Notes: generated by a model from the letters alone, not told the origin. 64,000 nt of DNA from TK10-74A sp965217625 (GCA_965217625.1 OZ244557.1:2418001-2482000); one strand, 5' to 3'; positions 9,201-17,628 are shown, counted from the first letter of the stretch. A program made the numbers and translations.

Positions 9201-9717
9201 GCTCTGCGACGCCTTCAACATCCCCATCCTCGTGCTGTGCGACACCACCGGCATGATGGTGGGGCCGGACGTCGAGCGGACGGGCCTGGCGCGCAAGTGC
9301 AACAACGTCTTCGTGACGCTGACGAACGTGCAGACGCCGAAGTTCTGCCTGATCCTGCGCAAGGCCTACGGTCTCGCGGCGCAGGCGATGCAGACGGGCA
9401 GCGCCCGTGCGCCCCTGTGGACGCTGGGCTGGCCGACGACGGAGATCGGCGGGATGAACCTGGAGGCCGCGGTGCGGCTGGGCCAGCGGGCGGAGCTGGC
9501 CGCGATCGAGGACATCGAGGCGCGCGCCGCGCGCTACGAGGAGCTGGTCGCCGAGGCGTACCGGCGGGGCAAGGGCGTCAATTCGTCCTCGGTGCTCGAG
9601 AACGACGGCATCATCGACCCGGCCGAGACGCGCCGCATCTTCGTGCGCAGCCTCATGGCCTGCGAGAACCCACACCCCATCCGTCGCGGCCGGCGGCCGA
9701 ATATCGATACCTGGTAG
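6298..9717 (+). CDS. Single-chain biotin-dependent acyl-CoA carboxylase
   Basis: A 1139-residue fusion of all activities. Biotin carboxylase is at about 1-450 (KLLVANRGEIAIRVMRAA at the start, ATP-grasp loop GGGGRGM near 163, EANPRLQVEH near 291). The biotin carrier domain has the acceptor lysine K565 in MDSMKMEH. A carboxyltransferase of propionyl-CoA type runs from about 640 to the end. It should carboxylate acetyl-, propionyl- or longer acyl-CoA using ATP and bicarbonate. The domain order recalls the single-polypeptide long-chain acyl-CoA carboxylases rather than the usual split AccA/B/C/D enzymes; substrate choice is not readable. The ATG at 6298 starts the conserved domain. A REP palindrome lies upstream. 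Confidence 0.93.
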   Translation: MPIQKLLVANRGEIAIRVMRAARELGIPSVAVHSPDDANSLHVRRADETQALPGAGARGYLDIEAVIAAAKAAGCDAVHPGYGFLAENAAFARRCSEEGITFVGPSVGSLELFGDKAQARNLAVGHDVPVLPGSPDAVGLDEARSFFASLGDGGAMVIKAIAGGGGRGMRVVTDAGEVEEAYTRAQSEAGAAFGNDAVFVERLIARARHIEVQVVGDGRGGVAHLGERECSLQRRHQKVVELAPSPWLSGATRDRITAAAVRMAAAVNYLSLGTFEFLVDEGDESRFAFIEANPRLQVEHTVTEEVTGVDLVKAQLRIAGGASLADVGLEQDAIPAARGHAIQCRVNMERMQPDGEVHPSGGMLTSFEPPLGPGVRVDTYGYPGYTTNPNFDSLLAKVITYSASGDFAEAVGRARRALDEFQVAGVETNLGFLQRALDHDDFVSGGVYTRWVDDNVAELAAAAEPAAAVDAGAGGNGTAGLAGAQLDKRDPLAGLNYFREGSGTRGGQVAAVATAPGRQPAPEIVGPPNTTPVRSPLQGTILEITVAAGDPVREGQQMFTMDSMKMEHLIKSDVGGILRLITVAVGDVVYEGHPMAFIEEADVGAAIVEEKVEIDLDHIPERLQEFFELQAIGADENRKEWVDKRHAKGKMTQRECLVELIDAGSWFEMGELVLPARHMIMSDEFLRRRAPGDGMITGIATVNGDLFEEQRATTLIAMYDETVWAGTQGMMGHLKTDRVIKIAGEQATPLILWAEGAGGRSGDTDMHHIMAAGQAATETYDMLGKLSGSVPTIGITAGRVFAGNASMLGILDCVIATRDANIGMGGPATIEGGGLGLFLPEEIGPMEDLGPAGSIDILVEDDHEAITAAKKYLSYFQGPIDDWECADQRLLRHVIPENRLRTFKVREVIDLLADTGSVLELREEFGVGMVTSLIRIEGHPVGIIANNNEHLGGAVDSPGADKLCRFAQLCDAFNIPILVLCDTTGMMVGPDVERTGLARKCNNVFVTLTNVQTPKFCLILRKAYGLAAQAMQTGSARAPLWTLGWPTTEIGGMNLEAAVRLGQRAELAAIEDIEARAARYEELVAEAYRRGKGVNSSSVLENDGIIDPAETRRIFVRSLMACENPHPIRRGRRPNIDTW

Positions 9718-9729
9718 GCTGCGTGGGTC

Positions 9730-9829
9730 GGTCGGGGTAGGGCGGTTCGCGAACCGCCCCTACAGCGAACCGTCGCCACGACGATCGAACTCGGGGTAGG
9801 GGCGGTTCGCGAACCGCCCCTCCGATGAT
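9730..9829. repeat. REP-pair repeat (BIME-like), left copy
   Basis: About 100 bases with two palindromes sharing the core GGCGGTTCGCGAACCGCC (9737-9763 and 9798-9821) joined by a spacer containing CCACGACGATCGAACTCGGG. Nearly the same block recurs at 10419-10518 on the other side of the transposase gene. A degenerate third unit follows at 9829-9856. Confidence 0.9.
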
Positions 9830-9865
9830 CCCGAACCGCTCCCACGACGATCGAAGTATCCACGA

Positions 9866-10393
9866 ATGGACCGCCGCTACGCCCCGGATTTGCGTCACCG
9901 GAGGTCTATCCGCCTGCGGGGGTACGACTACACCCAGTCCGGCGCATACTTCGTGACCATCGTCACCCGCGAGCGCAGAGCCCTGTTCGGTGAGATCACC
10001 GACGGCGAGATGCGGTTGAACGGCGCCGGACAGCGAATCGTGGATGCCTGGGAATGGCTTGCAACTCAGTATCCAGAGGTCGAACTGGATTCCTACATCG
10101 TCATGCCCAACCATCTGCACGGCATCATCGTCATCGGAGGCGACGCGCGTGGAAACAAACCCTTGGGCCGATTGATTGGGGCGTTCAAGACCGTCTCGAC
10201 CAAGCAGGTCAATCGTGCGCAGAGCACCCCCGGTCAGCCCCTGTGGCAGCGCAACTACTATGAGCGCGTCATACGAGACGACGAGGAATGGAATCGGATT
10301 CGGGAGTACATCGCCGACAATCCGATGCGGTGGGAAACGGATGAGGAGAACCCCAATGCCTCGGTCAACGAGGGTCGGGGTCGGTCGTCATAG
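9866..10393 (+). mobile_element. REP-associated tyrosine transposase (RAYT)
   Basis: A 175-residue Y1 transposase of the REP-associated branch of the IS200/IS605 superfamily. The HUH metal motif is HLH within SYIVMPNHLHGIIVIG, and the catalytic Tyr lies in NYYERVIRDDEEWNRI, followed by REYIADNPMRW, which is typical of the family. It is flanked on both sides by a REP-pair repeat, the usual arrangement in which the enzyme nicks and spreads single-stranded REP hairpins. The gene is intact and lacks IS200 ends of its own. It sits between the carboxylase and a DUF3179 gene and appears to be a domesticated single-copy element. Confidence 0.92.
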
Positions 10394-10418
10394 GGGTGGT
10401 TCGGGCCTGGGTAGGAGC

Positions 10419-10534
10419 GGTCGGGGTAGGGCGGTTCGCGAACCGCCCCTACAGTGGACCGCCCCCACGACGATCGAACTCGGGGTAGGGGCGGTTCGCG
10501 AACCGCCCCTCCGATGTTCGCGAACCGCCCCTGC
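10419..10534. repeat. REP-pair repeat (BIME-like), right copy plus half unit
   Basis: A direct copy of the block at 9730-9829, with palindromes at 10426-10452 and 10487-10510 and the same CCACGACGATCGAACTCGGG spacer. A further half palindrome GTTCGCGAACCGCCCCTGC follows at 10516-10534. Slight differences between copies (AGTGGACCGCCC in place of AGCGAACCGTCG) show they are not very recent duplicates. Confidence 0.9.
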
Positions 10535-10583
10535 AGGCTCGCGCCGATCCGCGGGTGGGCGAAAGGGCGTGGGGAGTTGTGCA

Positions 10584-11999
10584 ATGCTTCGGCGGCGCCG
10601 GCAATGGTGGCTGGGCCTGATCGCGGCGCTGGCGCTGGCCCTGGCGGCCTGCGGCGCCGATCGCCCCGACCCGGCCGCCTTCGACCCCGACGCCCACGAC
10701 CTCACGCAGCTGGTAATCTGGGAGCGGAGCGACAGCCTCATCCTCGTGCGGCAGAATCTCCCGGCCGCGCAGCAGGAGCTGATCGACCGACTCCTCGCGT
10801 CGGAGCTGCCCGGCCTCGACAAGTACGTCGTCGACCTCGCCGCCTTCCCCAACCCCTACCGCCTGCAAGTCATCGACTACCTGCGCGCCCGCTACCGCAC
10901 GCCGCCCTACACCATCGTCTTCGACTACCCCCAGATCTTCGATTTCCACCCCGCCGACTCCGACACCGACGCCTACGTCGCCTTCAAGCGGGCGCTCTTC
11001 GGCGCGCTCTATCCGCGCATGGCCGCCATGATGGACCCCGGCGCCCCGCGCCTGATCGACGCCCGTGAGGTGCTCTGGGGCGGCGTCGAAGTCGACGGCA
11101 TCCCGGCGCTTGAGTTCCCCACCCAGGTCTCCGCCCAGGACGCCGCCGCCTGGATCAACGACAGCGACCGCGTGATCGGCGTCGCCATCAACGGCGACGT
11201 CCGCGCCTACCCCATCCGCATCATCGCCTGGCACGAGATGGTCAACGACACCGTCGGCGGCCTGCCGGTCTCGCTCGCCTACTGCACGCTGTGCGGCGCC
11301 CCCATCCTCTACGACGGCCGCGCCGGCGACGCCGTCTACCGCTTCGGCACCAGCGGGCTGCTCTATCGCTCCAACAAGCTGATGTACGACCGCGCGACGG
11401 AGACGCTGTGGAATCAGTTCAGCGGCGAGCCCGTGTGGGGGCCGCTGGCCGGCCGCGGCATCCGGCTGACCCCGTTGCCCGCCGTCCACACCACCTGGGG
11501 CGAGTGGCGCCGCGCCCATCCCGGCTCCACCGTGCTGGACATCGAGACCGGCTTCCGCCGCGACTACGGCCCCGGCGTCGCCTACGCCGACTACAACGCC
11601 AGCCCCGACCCCCTCTTCTACGTTCCCATCCAGGACGACCGCCTGCCCGCCAAGGCGGAGGTCTATGTCGTGCGGCTGCCCAACGCCGTCGCGGTCTACC
11701 CCCTGGCCCGGCTGGCCGAGTTGGTCCTCATCCAGGAGCGCGTCGGCGGCGTCGGCCTCGTCGTGGTCGCCACGGCCGACGGCCTGGGCGGCCGCGCGTA
11801 CGACTCGGCCGGCGTGCGCTTCACCGACGCCGATCCGGCCGCCGGCACGCTCACCGACGCCGCCGGGGGCGTCTGGCTCCTGGGCGAGGACGGACTGCGC
11901 GGCCCCGGCGGTCGCCTCTTGCCGCGCCTCGGCGGGCATCAGGCGTTCTGGTTCGCGATCGCCAATCACACGCCGCAGGCCGTGCTCTTCGGGGGGTAG
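10584..11999 (+). CDS. DUF3179 lipoprotein
   Basis: A 471-residue secreted lipoprotein with signal LGLIAALALALAAC and lipid-accepting C23, followed by a DUF3179 domain. The conserved parts visible are VIGVAINGDVRAYPIRIIAW, HEMVNDTVGG, the CxxC motif YCTLCGAP, and FGTSGLLYRSNKLMYDRAT. The biochemical function of DUF3179 is not established. The CxxC could be a redox or metal site. The ATG at 10584 has GGGGAG in front and starts the signal; in-frame codons upstream run through the REP repeat and are spurious. It is a paralog of the gene at 19874-21304. Confidence 0.88.
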   Translation: MLRRRRQWWLGLIAALALALAACGADRPDPAAFDPDAHDLTQLVIWERSDSLILVRQNLPAAQQELIDRLLASELPGLDKYVVDLAAFPNPYRLQVIDYLRARYRTPPYTIVFDYPQIFDFHPADSDTDAYVAFKRALFGALYPRMAAMMDPGAPRLIDAREVLWGGVEVDGIPALEFPTQVSAQDAAAWINDSDRVIGVAINGDVRAYPIRIIAWHEMVNDTVGGLPVSLAYCTLCGAPILYDGRAGDAVYRFGTSGLLYRSNKLMYDRATETLWNQFSGEPVWGPLAGRGIRLTPLPAVHTTWGEWRRAHPGSTVLDIETGFRRDYGPGVAYADYNASPDPLFYVPIQDDRLPAKAEVYVVRLPNAVAVYPLARLAELVLIQERVGGVGLVVVATADGLGGRAYDSAGVRFTDADPAAGTLTDAAGGVWLLGEDGLRGPGGRLLPRLGGHQAFWFAIANHTPQAVLFGG

Positions 12000-12102
12000 A
12001 TCCGCCCGGGCGGCGCGCGACTGGCGGCCCCGGCCCCAAACGGTCTACCATGCGCCGAGCCCGCCGAGCCGGGCGGTGACCCAGGGGAGGGTGGCCGCGG
12101 CC

Positions 12103-13035
12103 ATGCAGTTCTGGAACTTCCTCGCCATCCGGCTGATCCAGGCGTTCTTCGTCGTCTTCATCGTGGTGAGCATCGTCTTCTTCATCTCGCGCACGGTGGG
12201 CAGCCCCGAGACGTTCCTGCTCCCCTTCGACGCGACGAACGCCGATATCGAGGCGCTGCGCGAGAACCTGGGCCTCAACGACCCGATGATCATCCAGTAC
12301 GGCAACTTCCTCTGGGAGCTACTGCAGCTGGACTTCGGGAATTCGTTCCGCGGCGGCGGCATCTCAACGATCGAGTCCATCGGCGACCGATCGGTGAACA
12401 CATTCAAGCTGGGCGGCGCGGCGCTCGTCGTCGCCATCGGCGGGTCGGTGCCACTGGGGATCATCGCGGCCCTGCGGCGCGGCAAGCCGGTCGACTGGCT
12501 GGCGCGGCTGCTGGCGGTGATTGGGCAGGCCACCCCCAGCTTCTGGCTGGGCCTGATGATGATCTTCTTCTTCGCCGTGGAGTTGGGCTGGTTCCCCACC
12601 GGCGGCGCATCGGGGTTCAAGGCACTGATCCTGCCGGCCATCTCGCTGGGCTTGCTCGAGATGGCCGCCATCATGCGGCTCACCCGCTCGGGCATGATCG
12701 AGGTGATGGACACCGACTTCATCCGCACCGCGCGCGCCAAGGGCCTGAATGAGCGCGTCGTGATCGTGCGGCACGCGGTGCGGCACGCGCTCCTGCCGGT
12801 CGTCACGGTGCTGGGCATCGGCGTGGGCCGCCTGATCGCCGGCTCCGTGATCATCGAGGTCGTGTTCGCCTGGCCCGGCATCGGACGGCTGATCATCGAC
12901 TCGATCCAGCAGAACGACTTCCCGATGGTGCAAACCGCGATCATCGTGCTGGCGGCGTCGATCTCCCTGGCGAACGTGCTCGTCGATGTCTCCTACCGCG
13001 TCATCGATCCCCGTATCCGGGCGGGAGGACTCTGA
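12103..13035 (+). CDS. dppB: ABC transporter permease, DppB/OppB family
   Basis: A 310-residue membrane protein with a first transmembrane segment at residues 8-30, a periplasmic-type loop (NLGLNDPMIIQYGNFLWELL, then DFGNSF) and the inner-membrane permease domain. The ATPase-contact EAA loop is visible (IRTARAKGLNERVVIVRHAV). It should form half of the pore of a family-5 peptide/solute importer with the next gene. The start follows a GGGGAGGG site. Its stop overlaps the start of the DppC gene by one base. The first 15 residues recur in the remnant at 17473. Confidence 0.93.
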   Translation: MQFWNFLAIRLIQAFFVVFIVVSIVFFISRTVGSPETFLLPFDATNADIEALRENLGLNDPMIIQYGNFLWELLQLDFGNSFRGGGISTIESIGDRSVNTFKLGGAALVVAIGGSVPLGIIAALRRGKPVDWLARLLAVIGQATPSFWLGLMMIFFFAVELGWFPTGGASGFKALILPAISLGLLEMAAIMRLTRSGMIEVMDTDFIRTARAKGLNERVVIVRHAVRHALLPVVTVLGIGVGRLIAGSVIIEVVFAWPGIGRLIIDSIQQNDFPMVQTAIIVLAASISLANVLVDVSYRVIDPRIRAGGL

Positions 13036-13925
13036 TGGCTCAGCGTGCGGCGGCGGCGCCGGTTCACATCGACGAGATCCCCGGGGGCATTCGCTGGCGG
13101 CGCTGGGTGGGCCTGTCGCTCCCGTCGCTGATCGCGCTGACCCTCCTCGTGACGGGGGTTCTGGCCGACCGGCTCGCCACGCACGACCCGAACTTCATCG
13201 ACCTGCTCTCGCGCTTGCAGCCCCCCGTCTTCGATGGGGGCGCCTGGGACCACCCCCTGGGCACGGACGAGCTGGGGCGCGATATCTACAGCCGCCTGCT
13301 GCACGGCGCGCGCGTGTCGCTCATCGTGGTGGCGATCGTCGTGCCGGGCGCGGCGCTGATCGGCACCACCATCGGCATGGTCTCCGGCTGGGTGGGCGGG
13401 CTCACCGGGCAGGTGCTGATGCGCGTGGTCGACGTCCAACTGGCGCTGCCGTCCATCCTCTTCGCCGTCCTGATGGCCAGCGTCTTCGGCCCCAGCCTGC
13501 GCAACGTGATCATCATCCTGCTGGTCTGGACCTGGTCCGCCTATGCGCGACTGGTCCGCGCCGACGTGCTGTCCCTCAAGGAGCGCGACTTCGTCACCGC
13601 GTCCCGGGCGACCGGGGCCAACGGCGCATGGATCATGCGCAAGCACCTGCTCCCCAACGTGACCAACACGATCGTCATCGTCATGACCCTGGAGATCGCG
13701 ATCGTGATCCTGGCCGAGGCCGCGCTCAGCTTCCTGGGCGTCGGCGTCGCCGCCGGGACGGCCTCCTGGGGACGGATGATCACCGAGGGGCGCGAGGTGA
13801 TGAACGTCGCCTGGTGGCCCATCTGGCTGCCCGGCTTGGCCCTGCTGATCATCTCCCTGACGGGCAACCTGATGGGCGACTGGCTGCGCGACGAACTCGA
13901 TCCGCGCCTGCGCCACGTGCGCTAG
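13035..13925 (+). CDS. dppC: ABC transporter permease, DppC/OppC family
   Basis: A 296-residue permease with N-terminal transmembrane segment (SLIALTLLVTGVLADRLA), the family signature HPLGTDELGRDIYSRLLHGA, and the EAA loop (SRATGANGAWIMRKHLLPNV). It ends LTGNLMGDWLRDELDPRLRH, the family C-terminus. It pairs with the overlapping DppB. SBP2 lies 178 bases downstream and is the natural partner. No ATPase subunits (DppD/DppF) are in the window, so the motor must be encoded elsewhere or shared. Confidence 0.93.
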   Translation: MAQRAAAAPVHIDEIPGGIRWRRWVGLSLPSLIALTLLVTGVLADRLATHDPNFIDLLSRLQPPVFDGGAWDHPLGTDELGRDIYSRLLHGARVSLIVVAIVVPGAALIGTTIGMVSGWVGGLTGQVLMRVVDVQLALPSILFAVLMASVFGPSLRNVIIILLVWTWSAYARLVRADVLSLKERDFVTASRATGANGAWIMRKHLLPNVTNTIVIVMTLEIAIVILAEAALSFLGVGVAAGTASWGRMITEGREVMNVAWWPIWLPGLALLIISLTGNLMGDWLRDELDPRLRHVR

Positions 13926-14008
13926 CCGTCGATCGCCCCCGCCGAGCCGTCCGCACCACCGAACCCCCGACGCTCTGTCTCCCACTTGATACTTTCTGAG
14001 TCCCGCAG

Positions 14009-14038
14009 TTGATGGTTCGGCCTGCGGGCCGCGATACT
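14009..14038 (+). promoter_or_regulatory. Promoter of SBP2
   Basis: TTGATG (14009-14014), an 18-base spacer and GATACT (14033-14038), about 65 bases before the SBP2 start, a placement close to that at SBP1. It allows SBP2 to be expressed above the level of the permeases. Confidence 0.5.
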
Positions 14039-14103
14039 GCTGTCGGTCAACCGCCGTGACGCTCCCAGGCGGGACCGTCGGTGCTGCAACGAAAGGCATT
14101 GCC

Positions 14104-16377
14104 ATGAGCGACCGCAACTACTGGACCAGCCTGCGACAGCGAAAGATCTCGCGCCGCACCATGTTGGGAGCCAGCGCGAAGGCTGGCGTTGGAGCGGCTG
14201 GCCTTGCGCTGGTCGGCTGCGGCGACGACGACGATGACGCCGCGCCGGCAGTCGTCGACTCGTCGGCGATCGACGCTGCGGCGGGCGACGCCGCGGCCGC
14301 AGCGGAGGCCGCGAGCGCCGCCGCCGATGCCGCGGGCCGCGCCGCCGAAGCCGCCGAGGCGGCCTCCGCCCTGGCGGCCGAAGCGGCCGAATCCGACGAC
14401 GCCGAACAGGCGGCCGCTGCCGCCCAGGCGGCCGCCGATGCGGCTGCCGAGGCGGCCGAGGCGGCCCGGGCCGCAGGCGACGCGGGCGCCGCCGCCGTCG
14501 CGCAGGCGGCCGCCGATGCCGCCGAGGCCGCCGCCCAGGCCGCGCGGGAGGCGGGCGCCGAGGACACCGCCGCCGCCGCCGCTGCCGCGCAGGCCGCCGC
14601 CGACGCCGCAGCTGCGGCTGCGGCCGCCGCCGGGGAGGCGTCCGCTGCGGCGGCCGAGACCGCGGCCGCCGCAGTCGCTGCGGCCCAAGAGGCCGCCGAA
14701 GCGGCCCAGGAGGCCGCCAGCGCGGCTGGCGCCGCCGTCGCGGGCGGCATGGCCGAGGACGCCGAGTTCTCCGTGCCCTGGCCGCTTGACGAGGTCGATC
14801 TGGACGCCTCGATCGTCACGGCGGTCCCCTCCGACAACGGGGGCCTGGATCAGGGGCGTACCGCCAGCTTCACCAACTTCTACTCGCACGGCGCCGTCTT
14901 CGGCCCGGCGATGCAGGTGGACCCGCGCGATAACACCCTGATAGCGACGGTCGCCACGCCGGAGTGGATCGACCCCGTCTCGATCCGGGCGGCGATCGCT
15001 CCGGCGCCGTTCCATGACGGCTCGACCGTCACGGCGCACGACCTGGTGTTCACCCACGAGCGCGCGGGCGGCGTCGCCGAATATCACGACGGCGGCGCGA
15101 CGTCCGATCACCCCGGCGGCTGGACGACGTGCTGCGGGGTCTGGGGATCGAGCACTTGGGCCCGCAGCGAGGCCGTGGACGACCGCACCTGGGAGATCGA
15201 ACTCCTGGAGCCCGACGCGTCCTTCCTCCTCCTCCACATGGCCACGGTCAACACCTCCATCTTCTCCAAGGCGGATACGGAGCGGCGGGGCGACACCGCG
15301 GTGGACCGATCCCCGATGGGCACCGGCCCCTACCGCTTCGTGAGCCACACGGAGGACGAGGACTTCGTCTTCGAGCGCTTCGAGGACCACTTCTTCCCGC
15401 TGGACCACCCCGTCCGGGTGCCGCACGTGCCCCACAACCAACAGCTGACGGTCCTGGTGCGGCCCGAACTCCAGTCGCGCCTGGCCGGCCTCGAGGCCGG
15501 CGAGATCGACATGATGGAGGGGGTGGGCCCCGACGTCGCCGAGCCGTACCTGGACGACCCCGACTTCACCGTGCAGTGGGGAGCCCCCCTCACCTGGGGC
15601 CTCCAGCACATCCAGCCCAACCTGTTCGCCCAGACGTTGGACGACGGCAGCCCGAACCCGTTCCTGGATGTCCGCGTCCGCCGGGCCGCGAACCACGCGG
15701 TCAACCGCCAGGTCCTGATCGACAACCTCCTGCTCGGCGTCGGCGAGCAGTCACTCGTCGCGCACAGCACCGCCCAGGGCTACCCGACCCCGGAGCAGAA
15801 GCAGGAGGTCACCTACGCCTACGACCCCGAGCGGGCGCGGGCGCTGCTGGCCGAGGCCGGCTACCCGGACGGCTTCGACATCCCCCTGTACTGGACGCCC
15901 GACTGGGGCGGCTCGTATATCTCGGACATGGTGCTGGCGGTCGCGCAGGATCTGAACGCGGTCGGCATCCGGGTGGAACCCATGTCGCTCGGCGCCGGCG
16001 ACTACTTCTCCGATGCGTACACCCGCGGCCGGGACCAGGCCCCGCCGGGCCTCTACTGGTTCTGGGGCAGCCCCAACCCCGATGTCGGACATCCGTGGGA
16101 GTGTTGCGCCGGGCCCCGAGGCTTCTTCAGCCTCGCGGCGCCCCCGGAACCCGACATGGACGAGATGTTCCTCGCGCAGAGGGTCGAGCAAGATCCCGAA
16201 CGGCGCCTCGAGATGATCGCGGAATTCATCCTGGAGCACGCGCGCCGCGCGTACTACATCTACATCGTCGAGCCCCCGGACGGCGTCCTCTCCCGCAGCG
16301 ACGTCAACTGGCCCAAGGGCGGCCGGCTGGGGCTGCTGAACTTCTACAGCACCTACGCCGCGCAGCGGCACATCTAA
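14104..16377 (+). CDS. Tat-exported lipoprotein solute-binding protein SBP2 with Ala-rich linker
   Basis: A 757-residue family-5 substrate-binding lipoprotein. The first 39 residues are nearly identical to SBP1 and SBP3 (KISRRTMLGASAKAG, lipobox LVGC with C39), then an Asp run, an Ala-rich helical linker to about residue 217, and the binding domain (FHDGSTVTAHDLVFTHERAG, later VLVRPELQSRLAGLEAGEID). It lies directly after the DppB/DppC permeases and before the PhyH dioxygenase, so it probably feeds this importer. The ATG at 14104 begins the Tat signal; the longer in-frame start at 14056 would add 16 residues ahead of it. Confidence 0.93.
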   Translation: MSDRNYWTSLRQRKISRRTMLGASAKAGVGAAGLALVGCGDDDDDAAPAVVDSSAIDAAAGDAAAAAEAASAAADAAGRAAEAAEAASALAAEAAESDDAEQAAAAAQAAADAAAEAAEAARAAGDAGAAAVAQAAADAAEAAAQAAREAGAEDTAAAAAAAQAAADAAAAAAAAAGEASAAAAETAAAAVAAAQEAAEAAQEAASAAGAAVAGGMAEDAEFSVPWPLDEVDLDASIVTAVPSDNGGLDQGRTASFTNFYSHGAVFGPAMQVDPRDNTLIATVATPEWIDPVSIRAAIAPAPFHDGSTVTAHDLVFTHERAGGVAEYHDGGATSDHPGGWTTCCGVWGSSTWARSEAVDDRTWEIELLEPDASFLLLHMATVNTSIFSKADTERRGDTAVDRSPMGTGPYRFVSHTEDEDFVFERFEDHFFPLDHPVRVPHVPHNQQLTVLVRPELQSRLAGLEAGEIDMMEGVGPDVAEPYLDDPDFTVQWGAPLTWGLQHIQPNLFAQTLDDGSPNPFLDVRVRRAANHAVNRQVLIDNLLLGVGEQSLVAHSTAQGYPTPEQKQEVTYAYDPERARALLAEAGYPDGFDIPLYWTPDWGGSYISDMVLAVAQDLNAVGIRVEPMSLGAGDYFSDAYTRGRDQAPPGLYWFWGSPNPDVGHPWECCAGPRGFFSLAAPPEPDMDEMFLAQRVEQDPERRLEMIAEFILEHARRAYYIYIVEPPDGVLSRSDVNWPKGGRLGLLNFYSTYAAQRHI

Positions 16378-16427
16378 CGCGCGCAGTCCCGGAACCTCCC
16401 GCGCCTCCCGGAAAGGAAGACCCGATC

Positions 16428-17342
16428 ATGGACATCACCGCTGTACAAGCCTCACCCGCCGCCGACGCCGCCGTCGGCGAGATCACCCGCTACGGCTTGG
16501 AGCGCAACGTCGTCGAGCTCGACGCCTACGGTTTCACCGTCATCCCGCCGGAGAAGACGGGGGCCGCGCCCGGCTTCGTGGAGCGCCTGCGCGACGCCAT
16601 CCTCCGCACGCACGGCGCCCGCAACGATGATCCGATCGACGACTACCGCACGGCCGATCTCAAGACGGGGCTGCGGAACAGTTGGTGGCTGCTCGAGGAG
16701 GACGAGGCCTTCGTCGAAGCCGTCCTCAACCCGGCGGCCCTGGCGATCGCCCGCTGGATGTGCGGCCAGAGCGCGGTCATGACCGGCGCCACCTGGCTGC
16801 TCAAGGGGAGCAACGAGGTTCCCGGTCTCGGCAAGGGCGACCAGACGGATCCCCTGTTGCTCCACAACGACGCCCAAGGCGTGCCGCCGCCCATGTCCCA
16901 GTACGCCCACTTCTGCAACACCTCCTGGGTGCTGAGCGACTACAGCAAGGAGGAGGACGGTCCCACGGTGTACGTGCCGGGCAGCCACCTCTTCGGCCGC
17001 CCCCCGTTCGCCCACGAGGAGGACTTCACGCGGGAGGACAGCCCCTACCGCGTCGTGCCGCTGAACGCGCGCGAGGGCTCCTTGGCCGTCTGGCACGGCG
17101 CGACCTGGCACGGCGCGCTGCCCCGCACCTCGCCCGGCCTGCGCGTCACCCTGGTCATGGCCTGGATGCGCTCGTACATGAAGCCGATCCAGGATTGGCG
17201 GGAGAGCGACCCCGAGTTCCTCGACCGCCACCCCGAACTGGCGCGCCTCTTGGGCCTCGAGCACCTCTACCCGTTCAAGTACGAGGAAGAGGCGGGGCGC
17301 GTCGAGGCACTCAAGGTCGCCGCCCGCGACCAGTTCGCGTAG
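16428..17342 (+). CDS. Phytanoyl-CoA dioxygenase (PhyH) family protein
   Basis: A 304-residue cytoplasmic 2-oxoglutarate/Fe(II) dioxygenase of the PhyH family. The iron ligands are visible as HND in LLLHNDAQG and a distal His in AVWHGATWHGALPRTSPGLR, whose Arg would bind 2-oxoglutarate. PhyH enzymes hydroxylate branched acyl-CoA, or small molecules such as ectoine or phosphonates in bacteria. The gene sits 50 bases after SBP2 with a GGAAAGGAAG ribosome site, so it may act on the imported ligand. The substrate cannot be inferred further. Confidence 0.88.
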   Translation: MDITAVQASPAADAAVGEITRYGLERNVVELDAYGFTVIPPEKTGAAPGFVERLRDAILRTHGARNDDPIDDYRTADLKTGLRNSWWLLEEDEAFVEAVLNPAALAIARWMCGQSAVMTGATWLLKGSNEVPGLGKGDQTDPLLLHNDAQGVPPPMSQYAHFCNTSWVLSDYSKEEDGPTVYVPGSHLFGRPPFAHEEDFTREDSPYRVVPLNAREGSLAVWHGATWHGALPRTSPGLRVTLVMAWMRSYMKPIQDWRESDPEFLDRHPELARLLGLEHLYPFKYEEEAGRVEALKVAARDQFA

Positions 17343-17472
17343 GCGGCCCCCGCCGAACGCGCGCCCCTGGAGGATGCGCCAGCCGGGGTCGGAGCCGGCG
17401 AGACGCCGCGGGCGCCGGCGCTGGCGGCACGCGCCCGCCGGCGCCCCCGGCGCGCGGTCCGCAGGGGGCCAG

Positions 17473-17628
17473 ATGCAGTTCTGGCACTACCTCGCGATCC
17501 GGCTGGTCCAGGCCTGGTGGACGATCTGGCTGCCGGGGCTGGCGCTGCTCACGGTCTCGCTGACGGGCAACCTGATGGGCGACTGGCTGCGTGACGCCCT
17601 CGATCCGCGCCTGCGCAACGTGCGCTAG
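17473..17628 (+). pseudogene. Fused remnant of a second DppB/DppC permease pair
   Basis: A 51-codon open frame. Its first 15 codons (MQFWHYLAIRLVQAW) match the start of the DppB protein at 12103, and its last 36 (IWLPGLALL, then LTGNLMGDWLRDALDPRLRN) match the extreme C-terminus of the DppC protein at 13035. Everything between, about 1.7 kb in an intact pair, is missing. The join falls where both parents could share a few bases around GCCTGGTGG. It is too short to be a permease and is best read as a deletion scar of the importer that once accompanied SBP3. Confidence 0.85.

Noticed and set aside
5950..9675. Very long minus-strand open frame opposite the carboxylase gene
   Set aside because: A GC-rich shadow: its translation has no recognisable domain and is full of Ala/Arg/His, while the plus strand encodes a complete enzyme.
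9730..10534. CRISPR array made of the repeated palindromes
   Set aside because: Only a few copies, spacers are themselves conserved, a RAYT gene sits in the middle and no cas genes are present. REP repeats explain it.
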